A DNA stretch of 7,757 nt from DALYLB01 sp046154695 (lineage in GTDB: Bacteria; Acidobacteriota; Blastocatellia; RBC074), in assembly GCA_046154695.1 (NCBI GenBank), contig JBJXFI010000266.1:1-7757 (forward strand). Reading direction: 5' to 3'. Position 1 is the first letter of the stretch; the number at the start of each line of letters is the position of its first letter. The position numbers and the translations under genes are program-made. The notes beneath the pieces are model-generated. The model saw only the letters and a list, made by a program, of their open reading frames with translations, was not told where the DNA came from and did no database searches. This document shows, in pieces, positions 7,703-7,757 of the stretch.

Positions 7703-7757
7703 GCCACAAGCCGGACAGCTTGTGCCACGATTGCCTGACAGCTTGTGCCACTGCAGG

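Larger units (their letters stand above)
7410..7757. repeat. 148-bp-period array of paired opposite-facing palindromes
   Basis: The region is built from 24-bp palindromes with arms GGCACAAGCTG/CAGCTTGTGCC and a 2-bp centre that is TC in one orientation and GA in the other. The order is a degenerate copy (7410-7433), a TC palindrome (7435-7458), spacer 1 (7459-7554), a GA palindrome (7555-7578), a degenerate copy (7583-7606), spacer 2 (7607-7702), a GA-type palindrome (7703-7726) and a partial copy (7735-7749). Everything repeats in exact 148-bp register without gaps. This is a duplicated MITE-like or REP-type element. Open frames crossing it are not credible genes. Confidence 0.85.

Noticed and set aside
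7246..7728. Minus-strand and overlapping plus-strand open frames in the repeat array
   Set aside because: They are translations of the 148-bp repeats: the same peptide recurs in different frames and there is no ribosome site.
7410..7757. CRISPR array
   Set aside because: The 24-bp repeats are full palindromes in alternating orientation, and the 96-bp spacers are near-identical copies of each other, unlike CRISPR spacers.

Overview
The window carries one four-gene cassette. All four genes lie on the minus strand, and dispersed-looking repetitive DNA borders the cassette on both sides. The gene content (a PSCyt1-DUF1549-DUF1553 cytochrome protein paired with a Tat-type DUF1501 protein, a secreted DUF1080 protein and a Tat-type Gfo/Idh/MocA oxidoreductase), the high GC content and the palindrome-rich intergenic DNA point to a member of Planctomycetota or a close PVC relative. 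The species cannot be named from this sequence.

Layout in transcription order, right to left: (i) 7410-7757 is a tandem array of a 148-bp unit built from 24-bp palindromes and 96-bp spacers, resembling a MITE-like element. (ii) 7204-7409 is leader DNA with a perfect 10-bp-arm dyad at 7247-7269. (iii) 7203-3994 encodes a 1069-aa exported cytochrome-type protein. A small palindromic repeat at 4731-4797 sits in frame inside its DUF1553 domain. (iv) 3978-3908 is a 30-bp hairpin made of ACGAAG motifs spaced exactly 10 bp apart, lying just before the ribosome-binding site of the next gene. (v) 3887-3036 encodes a DUF1080 (3-keto-disaccharide hydrolase-like) protein. (vi) 2991-1585 encodes a DUF1501 protein with an alkaline-phosphatase-like fold. 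(vii) 1501-239 encodes a Gfo/Idh/MocA oxidoreductase. (viii) 238-1 is non-coding and contains at least four distinct stem-loops.

How the genes may work together (inference): all four products carry export signals. Two are Sec-type (cytochrome, DUF1080) and two are Tat-type (DUF1501, Gfo/Idh/MocA), the latter consistent with export after folding around a cofactor. A plausible model is periplasmic attack on a glycan or glycoside: the Gfo/Idh/MocA enzyme oxidises a sugar hydroxyl, the DUF1080 protein cleaves the keto-glycoside, the DUF1501 protein acts on an ester or related group, and the c-type cytochrome protein handles electrons. Only the family assignments are firm. The substrate and electron path are not visible in the sequence.

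The genes themselves belong to families that are common in planctomycetes. The more unusual signals are the non-coding or inserted elements: an in-frame palindromic insertion with 7-bp tandem repeats inside an enzyme gene, a helical-phase hairpin beside a ribosome-binding site, and an ordered palindrome array upstream of the operon.
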